From a virus, in IMG/VR virus record IMGVR_UViG_3300042463_000165, positions 1 through 40,651 of that record: 40,651 nt of DNA, one strand, 5' to 3'. The notes below the pieces were generated by a model. That model saw nothing but the letters and a program-made list of their open reading frames with translations. It was not told where the DNA came from and searched no databases. The position numbers were made by a program, and so were the translations under genes. Positions 17,189 through 23,522 of this stretch are shown in pieces (positions within the stretch are counted from its first letter, which is position 1; every line of letters starts with the position of its first letter).

Positions 17189-17676
17189 TGTTCCTCCTCT
17201 AAGTTCTTAATGAACACTACAAGTTCTTCCCATGGTATGCAATGTTCTATGTCAACAACGTAGAAGTTATCGTCATGCCCACGGTACTTGTCGTGCAGTT
17301 GCTTACCTACCCACTTGTCCTTTGTAGATGTGAGTAGTCCAAACATACCTTTAGTCTTGGTAGATACCATGACGTAGGCGTATGGCTTCTGCAACTTAGC
17401 CTCATACCCTGACACCGTATCAACTATGATGTTGCCCCAAGGGAAATCTTTTAGTTCAGTAAACTCTATGTTTCGTGACTTAACCTCAAGGCACTCACCT
17501 GAATCATCAAGGATGATGTCCTTCTCGGTGGCTGTCATCTCTGGTATCTCTTCACGTGACTGCACTATGTACAGGTCAGGCACGGTGCAACGTACACCGT
17601 TTAAACGTAAGCGTTCTGCAACTATGTCACCATACTTGTGACCTTCAGTCATAGATGCTACGTAATCAAATGTCAC
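17173..17676 (-). CDS. PD-(D/E)XK-type nuclease
   Basis: A 167-residue protein. I use the GTG at 17676, which overlaps the ATPase stop; a longer upstream frame would run through that gene. The catalytic pattern is D53 (EKDIILDD) and E64-x-K66 (CLEVKSRN), typical of restriction-endonuclease-fold nucleases. The N-terminus GHKYGDIVAERLRLNG and later GYEAKLQKPYAYVMVS also suit this fold. It lies between the DnaB-like ATPase and the resolvase. It may help degrade host DNA or process phage DNA; the target is unknown. Confidence 0.65.
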   Translation of the reverse strand: MTFDYVASMTEGHKYGDIVAERLRLNGVRCTVPDLYIVQSREEIPEMTATEKDIILDDSGECLEVKSRNIEFTELKDFPWGNIIVDTVSGYEAKLQKPYAYVMVSTKTKGMFGLLTSTKDKWVGKQLHDKYRGHDDNFYVVDIEHCIPWEELVVFIKNLEEEQWWNG

Positions 17677-18455
17677 CGAGCATCCTCTAAGTCTGCAATG
17701 AACATATATTCTGGCAAGAACTGCAACCACACTGGGCTATTACCCGAAGGGTCAGCCTTACCATAACGGTTCTTGACACTGGCAACACCAAGCATTCCGT
17801 CTTGTTGTCCCACCGTAAGAATGAGGGCTGGTAGTTGGTTAACCATACCTTGGACTGCTGACCTAGGTTGACATGGCGTACCAGAATATCCTTCTTTAGT
17901 GTGATGCAGTACCACAACAGCGGCGTTCGTATCACGTGCCAGATACTTAAGTTCCTTGAGCGCACTACGCATAGCACCAAACTCTTCACCACCATCCATG
18001 TTAATGTCCATCAAGTTGTCAACAACTATCAGTGCTGGGCTATCGCCCAACGTTTCTTCAAGGGCTGTAACCTCATCATCTAAGTCGTTTAAACTAGGTG
18101 ATGAATCAAATGACCAGTAAATGTGTCGTGCTTGTGCCAACTTTTCCCTAGCCAAGTCAGGTTGCTCTGAGATAATCTTCTCTGCATCTGTCTGTGACAC
18201 ACCCTCAATCATGGAATACAAACGCATTGCCATGGTGTGAGCATTGGTATCTGCTGATACGTACAGTGTTGGTGCTTGCATACGCAAGGCTAGTGCTAGG
18301 GCAAGTGTTGACTTACCTGCACCTGGTGTGCCAGCAATTAACGATACCTCTGAACGTCTAAAGATAATCTTATTCTGTTCAAACGTACGAAAGACTGACG
18401 GCATTGGTTCGCCACCAATGTCTGAACGTCCTACGGACCTGCTTAATGTTTTCAT
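17673..18455 (-). CDS. DnaB-type / RecA-fold replicative ATPase
   Basis: A 260-residue protein with a Walker A motif AGTPGAGKST at residues 41-50, a Walker B ALIVVDNL at 141-148 and VVVLHHTKEG near 181, the usual order in DnaB/RepA-like ATPases. There is no N-terminal primase-binding domain, so it is shorter than DnaB (about 450 residues). It is most likely the phage replicative helicase or a helicase loader. A strong AAGGAGGAACA site precedes ATG 18455. The stop overlaps the next gene's GTG. Confidence 0.85.
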   Translation of the reverse strand: MKTLSRSVGRSDIGGEPMPSVFRTFEQNKIIFRRSEVSLIAGTPGAGKSTLALALALRMQAPTLYVSADTNAHTMAMRLYSMIEGVSQTDAEKIISEQPDLAREKLAQARHIYWSFDSSPSLNDLDDEVTALEETLGDSPALIVVDNLMDINMDGGEEFGAMRSALKELKYLARDTNAAVVVLHHTKEGYSGTPCQPRSAVQGMVNQLPALILTVGQQDGMLGVASVKNRYGKADPSGNSPVWLQFLPEYMFIADLEDAR

Positions 18456-18595
18456 TGTTCCTCCTTGTTAAGCGTGGGATGTACTGACTTGCACAGTAAG
18501 TAGGCTTTCGGACCTACACCCCTATCTGTACTGACTGGCTTCCCCTCCAGCAGGACAGACCTTTATTCAGTTATGTTTTTCTAGTACCCGAAGTC
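18456..18595 (-). promoter_or_regulatory. Leader region upstream of the ATPase gene
   Basis: No gene fits in these 140 bases. They hold a small hairpin (GTAGG at 18500-18504 area with CCTAC about 13 bases further) and a direct 10-base repeat TGTACTGACT at 18480-18489 and 18527-18536, 47 bases apart. The spacing and position before a gene with an excellent ribosome-binding site suggest a regulatory leader or operator pair. No clear -35/-10 pair was found. Confidence 0.4.
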
Positions 18596-19042
18596 CTAGA
18601 AACTGTTCCACTCTGGTGTGTTGCGGTTAGCAAATGTTGGGGAGCACTGGTCTGCTGTACCCTTAGGTGTTGGGCAGAAGAATGCACGCCATTCTCCCTT
18701 AGCACCGTTGCCTGTTCGCTTAACCATTGCACCGTGAATGCACATCTTGTCGCTACCTGCTGGTGCAGATACTGCTACTGGTGGTGCTTTAGGTGCAAAT
18801 GCTGGTACTTCCGCAACAACTTCGCCACCTAGGGATGCCTGAACAATAGCCACTGGGTCAGTTGCTAGTACACGTGGTGTTGATACACCAGTGAATGCTT
18901 CTTCCAGTGTGCTGATTGCATCAGGTCCACCCTGTGCTACCAAGTCATTGACGTTAGCGATTAACTCTTCGGCGCTGTCACCACGTGCTGTGATGATTGT
19001 GCCCTTGCTTGTCTTTACGTTTACAACGTAGTTCTTTTCCAT
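18596..19042 (-). CDS. 148-residue protein with C-terminal zinc-like motif
   Basis: The N-terminal third is a small alpha/beta segment (NYVVNVKTSKGTIITARG, EELIANVNDLVAQ). A Pro/Ala linker follows (VPAFAPKAPPVAVSAPAG). The C-terminus has MCIHGAMVKRTGNG, FFCPTPKGTADQCSP, giving Cys-x-His and two more Cys residues that could bind zinc. This C-terminal pattern is common beside Cas4-like genes in actinophages. It may bind DNA, perhaps single strands, but that is unproven. The start overlaps the nuclease stop. Confidence 0.65.
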   Translation of the reverse strand: MEKNYVVNVKTSKGTIITARGDSAEELIANVNDLVAQGGPDAISTLEEAFTGVSTPRVLATDPVAIVQASLGGEVVAEVPAFAPKAPPVAVSAPAGSDKMCIHGAMVKRTGNGAKGEWRAFFCPTPKGTADQCSPTFANRNTPEWNSF

Positions 19043-19710
19043 TACTTATCTCCATTCTGATACTTACAATCGTTACTAAAATTACACATCTTGCAGTGGT
19101 CAAAGTTAGGTATAAAGATACCAGCCCTCCGAGCCTTGTCAAACATTCCTACAATCTCTGACACCGTTTCACGTGTCCACTTATCTAGGTTGATTAACTC
19201 TGATGTTGTTCCCTTACGTGCATCCCAGTATAGCCCATACTTGGGACGGACACCGAACACTTCCTCCATGGCTACCGCATAGATACCCAACTGAAAGTCT
19301 GATGAAGGCATACGTGCACCAGACTTAATGTCTAGTACCACAAGGCTACCGTCAGGTAGCACCATCATGCGGTCAAGTGCACCCTTAACCATGACATCAT
19401 CAAGGTTAATGTTGAACACCAATTCAATGGCAGGTACACCTTGAGGTGTGACCCATAGTTCTAGGTTGTGTTCCGCATTGCGGAAGTTAACCCAGTTGTT
19501 CACCATGTTTAAACCGTTTGACTTCCACCAGTCCCCGTCTTCCTTGTTGGGATTGGCTATGGTTGCACGTCCACCAGCACGCCACTGTGATGTGTCTTCC
19601 TGCCCCTGTACGGCACGCTGACGGGTTAAGTTATCTTCCCAGTACTGTAACCACAACTCCTCAGGCGTAGCCTGTGTGAGGGTTAGTTCCTCTTGTTTCA
19701 TCTTAGCCAT
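19042..19710 (-). CDS. Cas4/RecB-like nuclease, C-terminal half
   Basis: A 222-residue protein with the nuclease core: D113 (GALDRMMVLPDG), D127-x-K129 (VVLDIKSG) and Q140 (DFQLGIYAVAM). Near the end are three cysteines C206, C209 and C215 (HCKMCNFSNDCKY). Cas4-family enzymes bind a 4Fe-4S cluster using one N-terminal and three C-terminal cysteines. Here the matching N-terminal part is a separate ORF at 19918-20121. There are no cas genes, so this is a phage recombination exonuclease rather than a CRISPR component. Confidence 0.85.
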   Translation of the reverse strand: MAKMKQEELTLTQATPEELWLQYWEDNLTRQRAVQGQEDTSQWRAGGRATIANPNKEDGDWWKSNGLNMVNNWVNFRNAEHNLELWVTPQGVPAIELVFNINLDDVMVKGALDRMMVLPDGSLVVLDIKSGARMPSSDFQLGIYAVAMEEVFGVRPKYGLYWDARKGTTSELINLDKWTRETVSEIVGMFDKARRAGIFIPNFDHCKMCNFSNDCKYQNGDK

Positions 19711-19915
19711 TATCTCTTGTCCTTGCTACTATCTGTATGGTTTGGCATGGGTAATCTACTAAGCCACCCTCACTTGAGCAGTGCACACAAAGGACACGGC
19801 GAAAGTCATCAACTAATACACGCTTAGATGTGTGTAAAGTTTCTAAGGCTTCAAGTATTTCGTAAGCCTTTTCTAATCTCTTGTTTACTCTATGGCAAAT
19901 GGTACTAAAGCACAT
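19703..19915 (-). CDS. 70-residue zinc-finger protein inserted between nuclease halves
   Basis: I prefer the ATG at 19915, eight bases after a GAGGG; ATG 19939 is also possible. The product has a helical start (RVNKRLEKAYEILEALETL) and a C-terminal CVHCSSEGGLVDYPC zinc-finger-like pattern. The frame overlaps the next half's start by eight bases (GATAATGG), so all three genes are translationally coupled. It separates the two halves of what is normally one Cas4-like protein. Confidence 0.65.
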   Translation of the reverse strand: MCFSTICHRVNKRLEKAYEILEALETLHTSKRVLVDDFRRVLCVHCSSEGGLVDYPCQTIQIVARTRDNG

Positions 19916-19917
19916 GG

Positions 19918-20121
19918 CTATCGTCCCTCGGTTTCCCATAGTTGACGGTCATAGGCTTCGGTTGCTTCGTGAACAGCAACACCACCAGCCAACCACCATG
20001 TCTGTCCTTCAGGGACAGCCAAAGCCTTGGACAACCAATACTTGTAACCACAAGAATTGTATGTACCTATCTGGCTATGGCTAACGTGTACGGGTAACTC
20101 GTACCCATTCACCTTAATCAT
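19918..20121 (-). CDS. Cas4/RecB-like nuclease, N-terminal half
   Basis: A 67-residue protein with VSHSQIGTYNSCGYKYW (C24, the N-terminal iron-sulfur cysteine position) and LAGGVAVHEATEAYDR (H51, a nuclease-core motif). These are the first two motifs of Cas4-like nucleases. The stop TAG comes right after RQLWETEGR. It is the first gene behind the promoter at 20208-20236. The rest of the enzyme is at 19042-19710. Whether the two pieces reassemble is unknown. Confidence 0.8.
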   Translation of the reverse strand: MIKVNGYELPVHVSHSQIGTYNSCGYKYWLSKALAVPEGQTWWLAGGVAVHEATEAYDRQLWETEGR

Positions 20122-20140
20122 TTCTACCTCTGTTTCTTAT

Positions 20141-20187
20141 GTTCGCCTTTAAGGGCGAACCTATTGTTGGTTCTGCCTTAGCAGAAC
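20141..20187 (-). promoter_or_regulatory. Two-hairpin 5' leader of the nuclease operon
   Basis: Two perfect stems lie between promoter and first gene: GTTCTGC/GCAGAAC (20170-20176 with 20181-20187, four-base loop) and GTTCGCC/GGCGAAC (20141-20147 with 20154-20160, six-base loop). On the transcript they form tandem hairpins about 20 bases before the start codon. No T run follows, so they are more likely stability or translation elements than terminators. Confidence 0.6.
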
Positions 20188-20207
20188 TTATGTTGTTGTG
20201 TTGTTAA

Positions 20208-20236
20208 GTTATAGTCCATGTTTTTGTGTCTGTCAA
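20208..20236 (-). promoter_or_regulatory. Sigma-70-type promoter for the nuclease/replication operon
   Basis: On the minus strand TTGACA (20236-20231) is followed by a 17-base spacer and TATAAC (20213-20208). This matches consensus at 11 of 12 positions with ideal spacing, the best promoter in the window. Transcription would start near 20200, giving an about 80-base leader with two hairpins before the gene at 20121. Confidence 0.8.
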
Positions 20237-20250
20237 ATCGTACACGGCGT

Positions 20251-20305
20251 GTCGTGGGAGCAGTGATGAAACATGGAGGTGAAAAAATCACCGCTCAACC
20301 ACGAC
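20251..20305. repeat. 17-bp interrupted palindrome upstream of the promoter
   Basis: GTCGTGG-GAGCAGTGAT (20251-20267) pairs with ATCACCGCTC-aa-CCACGAC (20287-20305). The one imperfect pair is G-U if the minus strand is RNA but A-C on the plus strand, favouring a minus-strand RNA hairpin. It begins 15 bases upstream of the -35 box, so it could instead be an operator. The 19-base loop on the minus strand contains TCACCTCC, the same as the usual 16S rRNA 3' tail. Confidence 0.6.
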
Positions 20306-20330
20306 AGCCATACTTATTTTTCCATAAGTT

Positions 20331-20669
20331 TTACCTTATGTCAAACAAGTCCCCTTGTATTTGCTCCTCACCGTCATCAAAGATTTTGGTAGGTACAAGT
20401 AGTTTAAATACCCTGGCTACATCGCCCTGCTTGAGAGCACGGATGTTACCTCGTCCCTCGTAGTCTTTAGTAGCCATTGCATCTGACTCATAAGGTCCAA
20501 ATAGAAACTGTCCTACACCTTGATAGTTCACACCTACTACGTAGAGTTCACGGTCACGGCGCATGTCATCTATCATCTTCCAGATAATCTCTGCCAGGTA
20601 CACGACATCGTGATGTTCCTGTTCAAGGACATCTGCGATAGCCTCTAGTTCTTTCTTACGTGTCCTCAT
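20331..20669 (-). CDS. 112-residue hypothetical protein
   Basis: A soluble protein starting MRTRKKELEAIADVLEQEHHD, followed by an alpha/beta region (ELYVVGVNYQGVGQFLFGPYESD, then KQGDVARVFKLLVP). The ending GDLFDIR is acidic. Its ATG overlaps the stop of the small membrane gene (ATGA). No family is recognised; it is followed by the hairpin and promoter that start the nuclease operon. Confidence 0.65.
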   Translation of the reverse strand: MRTRKKELEAIADVLEQEHHDVVYLAEIIWKMIDDMRRDRELYVVGVNYQGVGQFLFGPYESDAMATKDYEGRGNIRALKQGDVARVFKLLVPTKIFDDGEEQIQGDLFDIR

Positions 20670-20779
20670 TTTCGTTCACGTAAGTGCTTAGATAGATACT
20701 TATTTTCTAGGTATAGCCTGTATGCTTTACTACCCAAAAACCCAGTAACTATAAGGAAAAATATTAGTTGCATAAACAT
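20666..20779 (-). CDS. 37-residue membrane micropeptide
   Basis: The product is MFMQLIFFLIVTGFLGSKAY followed by a basic tail (NKYLSKHLRERK). One hydrophobic helix fits the inner membrane with a positive cytoplasmic end. The ATG overlaps the previous stop (TAATG) and the stop overlaps the next ATG (ATGA), which supports it being a real, coupled gene. Confidence 0.6.
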   Translation of the reverse strand: MFMQLIFFLIVTGFLGSKAYRLYLENKYLSKHLRERK

Positions 20780-20970
20780 TATTTATCCTGCCCTGCCAGT
20801 AATTCTTCCTCTAGTAATGCACCTTGCATTGTGAATAGCAAGCGTTCAAATGTTTTACGGTGCATAAAAAAGTGGGTGTTACCCAGGAATACAGATGCGT
20901 GGTCAGGTTCAACCTCTACGTGTATCTCCTCATACACGTCATCCTCTTTCTCAACTGTGCTGATTACCAT
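20779..20970 (-). CDS. 63-residue acidic hypothetical protein
   Basis: Starts MVISTVEKEDDVYEEIHVEVEPD and continues HASVFLGNTHFFMHRKTFERLL. The first half is very acidic and the second is helical. It begins within the last codon of the WhiB gene and runs into the membrane peptide. Small acidic early proteins often bind host enzymes, but there is no direct evidence here. Confidence 0.6.
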   Translation of the reverse strand: MVISTVEKEDDVYEEIHVEVEPDHASVFLGNTHFFMHRKTFERLLFTMQGALLEEELLAGQDK

Positions 20971-21299
20971 TAGCGGTTACTCCAATACTCTGTGTCTTTC
21001 TTACGATACTCTGCGTTGCTATTTGAATACTGTTCGGGTGGTTGTAGTCTGATGTTACGTTTGCTACGTATCATTCGTCTTTCGTATGGCGTAGTACCAC
21101 CCCAGAATCCATAGCGTTCGTGTTTGATTGCGTACTCCATACACTCATTGAGGATGTTGCAGGTGGAACAGAACTCCTTCAAGTCTGCCACCTCCTGTGC
21201 CGTGTTCTTGTTGTCATAGTCTTGATAAAACACATCCACACCCATACGTGCACAGTTCTGTGTGCCGTCATAGTTCGGATAGTTAATCTCATTCGTCAT
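20970..21299 (-). CDS. WhiB-family iron-sulfur transcription regulator
   Basis: A 109-residue protein with the full WhiB signature: C16, C44-x2-C47-x5-C53 to bind a 4Fe-4S cluster, followed by ERYGFWGGTTPYERR (G-[VIF]-W-G-G turn at 64-68) and a basic tail (RMIRSKRN). WhiB proteins occur only in actinobacteria and their phages and bind sigma factor region 4 to redirect transcription. This is the strongest host marker in the window. It sits early in the leftward operon, suiting a role in the switch of host or phage transcription. Confidence 0.9.
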   Translation of the reverse strand: MTNEINYPNYDGTQNCARMGVDVFYQDYDNKNTAQEVADLKEFCSTCNILNECMEYAIKHERYGFWGGTTPYERRMIRSKRNIRLQPPEQYSNSNAEYRKKDTEYWSNR

Positions 21300-21408
21300 C
21301 TAAGTCCACCTCTATCTCCTCTGAATCCACACACCCGTGTTCGTTACAAGTCCAGTAGTGATAGCCGTCACGGGTATCTTGCCACACCCAATCACACATA
21401 GCGGTCAT
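21289..21408 (-). CDS. 39-residue Cys/His micropeptide
   Basis: The product starts MTAMCDWVWQDTRDG, has YWTCNEHGC in the middle and ends with acidic SEEIEVDLDDE. Its three cysteines and two histidines suggest a metal site. It overlaps the WhiB start and the previous gene's stop by a few bases each, so it is likely translated. Confidence 0.55.
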   Translation of the reverse strand: MTAMCDWVWQDTRDGYHYWTCNEHGCVDSEEIEVDLDDE

Positions 21409-21524
21409 CTTTTGTACCCCTCACATACGTGCCAAGGGTCAATCGCACCGCACCGCTTACAGATAAACTCTGGCTCTGCATACACGGTGTTACGCTCATC
21501 ATCATCTAATTCATACGGTGACAT
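21405..21524 (-). CDS. 39-residue zinc-ribbon micropeptide
   Basis: Starts MSPYELDDDERNTVYAE and contains FICKRCGAIDPWHVC, a CxxC ... HxxC zinc-ribbon pattern. An AGGAGG site lies nine bases upstream of the ATG. Overlaps of four bases with the next gene (ATGA) and fourteen with the previous one show dense packing. Confidence 0.6.
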   Translation of the reverse strand: MSPYELDDDERNTVYAEPEFICKRCGAIDPWHVCEGYKR

Positions 21525-21945
21525 CTGGTCTAGCCTCCTCTAGTTCACGTTGCGCATAGTGCAACAGTCCGTGTATGTCATTGCAATTCATAAACTCAAT
21601 GATTGAAAGTTTAAGTAACGCATCACCTAACTTATTGTGCGGATACTGTAAGTATTCGTAGAAAGTAACGGTGCTATTGTTGAAATCTACGATAGGTATG
21701 TACCCATACTCTGTATCTGTTGGGTTGTTGATACTAAAGGCATACCCTGCCTTACTGTCCCAAGATGCACCTACCAGTTGAGACATAAAGATACGGTTGG
21801 CACGTTCGCTACTATTGCTATGCGTACCTGCCTCCCACAATGCACACTTTAACTGTACGTCCCAATCCTTTCCGCCCCAATGAGAGTAAAGATACAGCAC
21901 GTCACCGCCTCTATCGGTTACACCGAATGTAAATCTGTCACCCAT
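21511..21945 (-). CDS. 144-residue hypothetical early protein
   Basis: An alpha/beta protein: FTFGVTDRGGDVLYLYSHWGG at the start, ANRIFMSQLVGASWDS in the middle and HGLLHYAQRELEEA at the end. GAGGTGAACTA precedes the ATG. No catalytic motif is evident. It resembles the general class of early actinophage proteins of unknown function. Confidence 0.65.
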   Translation of the reverse strand: MGDRFTFGVTDRGGDVLYLYSHWGGKDWDVQLKCALWEAGTHSNSSERANRIFMSQLVGASWDSKAGYAFSINNPTDTEYGYIPIVDFNNSTVTFYEYLQYPHNKLGDALLKLSIIEFMNCNDIHGLLHYAQRELEEARPDVTV

Positions 21946-22103
21946 TAGTTCACCTCTATGCTTTCATCAACTAAGGAAATCTTGTCCGATTCCCATTCAA
22001 CAACACCGCAACGTGGGTCACTTTCCCAAACGTGTAGCGCATCACTAGGGCTATCCGCCTCTACTAGGTAAGTAATTACCTGCGTTACCTCGTACTTATC
22101 CAT
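21945..22103 (-). CDS. 52-residue hypothetical protein
   Basis: Starts MDKYEVTQVITYLVEADSPS and continues DALHVWESDPRCGV. Acidic with a single cysteine. It overlaps the previous gene by eight bases and shares its stop with the next ATG (TAATG). The beta-alpha pattern resembles small dsDNA-phage early proteins, but no family is recognised. Confidence 0.55.
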   Translation of the reverse strand: MDKYEVTQVITYLVEADSPSDALHVWESDPRCGVVEWESDKISLVDESIEVN

Positions 22104-22221
22104 TGTTCATACCTCCTCTGATTACAATGTATTCGTCATACGTTTCGTCACTTGCCATACGTACCATTAGTTCATCTAGTCGTGCGAATGTGTCTTGTTG
22201 TTGCTTGTTGAATAGTTTCAT
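22096..22221 (-). CDS. 41-residue hypothetical protein
   Basis: Starts MKLFNKQQQDTFARLDELM and ends IRGGMNNG. Helical N-terminus. It shares one base with the stop of the previous gene and overlaps the next start by eight bases, the same tight style as its neighbours. Function unknown. Confidence 0.5.
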   Translation of the reverse strand: MKLFNKQQQDTFARLDELMVRMASDETYDEYIVIRGGMNNG

Positions 22222-22514
22222 TAGTTTTCCTCCACGTAAATTATGATACTTGAATCTTCATCTGTCCAAGGTATCTCCGTAACGAAATACCCAATGGGGT
22301 TATGTGCCATACCTGATACAAGGATTAAACCCTCGTACTCATCATCACGGTATGACCATACTTGTCGTGACTCTTTATGTTTGTTTACAAATTCATACTC
22401 ATCTCCATAAGTTTCAAACATAATGCCGTTGCCCTCACCGTCCTGCCAACTAGCATTGCTATCTAGGTGATTAACTACGGGCTTAAACTTTTCTTCCCAC
22501 TCTTGCACATTCAT
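22221..22514 (-). CDS. 97-residue acidic hypothetical protein
   Basis: Starts MNVQEWEEKFKPVVNHLD and continues with GIMFETYGDEYEFV and GLILVSGMAHNPIGYFV. An AGGAGGTAACACA leader precedes the ATG, a motif repeated before several early genes. It is strongly acidic. No family is recognised. Confidence 0.65.
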   Translation of the reverse strand: MNVQEWEEKFKPVVNHLDSNASWQDGEGNGIMFETYGDEYEFVNKHKESRQVWSYRDDEYEGLILVSGMAHNPIGYFVTEIPWTDEDSSIIIYVEEN

Positions 22515-22525
22515 TGTGTTACCTC

Positions 22526-22882
22526 CTAATTGTTTCCGTAAAATTCCATTTGTTCATCATTCAATTCGGTGTCCCCTACCTCACCGATAAAGAACATAAA
22601 CTCTCCCTCATTAAAGTTATCCCATTGGTAATCGTTTAACTTGTAGAGTTCTTGTAGCGTAGCCTCGTCACATACTATGGTTACTTGCTTACCTACTAGC
22701 GGTGTCTTATTCATTGTGGTTACCTCCGCTTTCCATTCCACGTTATCCCAGTTGAGGCTATCCCACGCCTCGCTTGCATCAGATAGTAAGTCAATCAACT
22801 TATCTATCTTGCTGTCTGCATCTTTAACGCTGTCTGCCTCAAAATCTAAGACATCAAACGTAACTGTCGCTGTGTATTTCAT
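22526..22882 (-). CDS. 118-residue hypothetical protein with in-frame internal start
   Basis: I use ATG 22882, seven bases after GGAGGT, rather than the frame's first ATG at 22897, which lies on that site. The N-terminal half (MKYTATVTFDVLDFEADS, KLIDLLSDASEAWDSL) is a small alpha/beta unit. At 22711 an internal in-frame ATG is preceded by GGAGGTAACCACA, almost the same leader. The second half (TPLVGKQVTIVCDEATLQEL) could be made alone. It looks like a fusion of two small genes. Confidence 0.6.
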   Translation of the reverse strand: MKYTATVTFDVLDFEADSVKDADSKIDKLIDLLSDASEAWDSLNWDNVEWKAEVTTMNKTPLVGKQVTIVCDEATLQELYKLNDYQWDNFNEGEFMFFIGEVGDTELNDEQMEFYGNN

Positions 22883-22900
22883 TTTGGTTACCTCCATAAC

Positions 22901-23083
22901 CTAGTCATTCACTAGCACATAGTGCTTTTCTCTTAGGTGTTCACGGAATCTCCGCTTAGCCTCTGCCTTGTCGTAGCCGTAGTAAGTTGTGTGTTCTAGC
23001 CACACGCCCCACCCTGCCGTGTCTCGTACCATTGCGCTTAGTTCTAACGCCCCATTGTGGGGTAGTCTGCGTACTGTAATCAT
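22901..23083 (-). CDS. 60-residue hypothetical protein
   Basis: I place the start at ATG 23083, four bases after GGGAGGTGG; the longer frame from 23119 reads through the preceding gene's end. The product (MITVRRLPHNGALELS, GWGVWLEHTTYYGYDKAEA, RRFREHLREKHY) is basic and alpha/beta. No family is recognised. Confidence 0.6.
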   Translation of the reverse strand: MITVRRLPHNGALELSAMVRDTAGWGVWLEHTTYYGYDKAEAKRRFREHLREKHYVLVND

Positions 23084-23223
23084 TACGCCACCTCCCATTC
23101 CTTGTGGCATTCCTGACATACCCAGTCAAGGCTTACGGACGGGACGTTGAATCCACCTCTCACCGAATCCCCACATTGTGGACATTGGTGGAACTGTTGG
23201 AACTTAATTAGTTCTTTATACAT
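23083..23223 (-). CDS. 46-residue zinc-ribbon protein
   Basis: Starts MYKELIKFQQFHQCPQCG and later has WVCQECHKEWEV: two CxxC knuckles 28 residues apart, a classic zinc ribbon. ATGGAGGTTTCAAA precedes the ATG. It is the first gene after the repeated cis-element at 23280-23315. Confidence 0.65.
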   Translation of the reverse strand: MYKELIKFQQFHQCPQCGDSVRGGFNVPSVSLDWVCQECHKEWEVA

Positions 23224-23279
23224 TTTGAAACCTCCATAGTTTCTGTCGTTGTGTCTAGTTAATCGGTGTCCCTGACAGG

Positions 23280-23315
23280 TGTCAAGGCTATTTGGTATCC
23301 GTTATCTAATCGTTA
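23280..23315 (-). promoter_or_regulatory. Recurring cis-element copy D (before zinc-ribbon gene)
   Basis: On the minus strand TAACGATTAGATAACGG (23315-23299) is followed after 13 bases by TTGACA (23285-23280). The same arrangement occurs at 24797-24832, identical in 16 of 17 bases of the first box. The box 17 bases downstream of TTGACA (TTAACT) is a weak -10. It lies in the only non-coding gap (23224-23318) of this stretch. Confidence 0.55.
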
Positions 23316-23318
23316 TAA

Positions 23319-23522
23319 TTAGTTTGTTGCGAGAATAAACATCCACATTATGATGCCTACGATTGCCATTAGGCAGGACAGGGCGATTAAGTTGCTACCT
23401 AACCGCCGTGCTTTAGGTGTCCAATTCCAGTTGTTTGTGCCTCTATTTTCGTAGCATTCGTAACACGTCCACCCCTCTAAGATTAAATCATCATCTAATT
23501 CCTTACAGTTGCACTTAGTCAC
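23319..23522 (-). CDS. 67-residue membrane-anchored zinc protein
   Basis: Cysteine pattern CNC ... CYEC at residues 4-23 (TKCNCKEL, WTCYEC), then a basic segment and a C-terminal hydrophobic helix (LIALSCLMAIVGIIMWMFI). It is a tail-anchored metal-binding protein by appearance. It ends just before the regulatory gap. Function unknown. Confidence 0.6.
   Translation of the reverse strand: MTKCNCKELDDDLILEGWTCYECYENRGTNNWNWTPKARRLGSNLIALSCLMAIVGIIMWMFILATN

Noticed and set aside
19042-20121. CRISPR adaptation system because of the Cas4-like nuclease
   Set aside because: No cas1, cas2 or array is present; Cas4-like exonucleases are common in actinophages as recombination genes.
20218-20463. 81-residue rightward frame with GGAGGTGA inside
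   Set aside because: It is antisense to a good gene and to the promoter; the SD-like sequence is not followed by a start codon.
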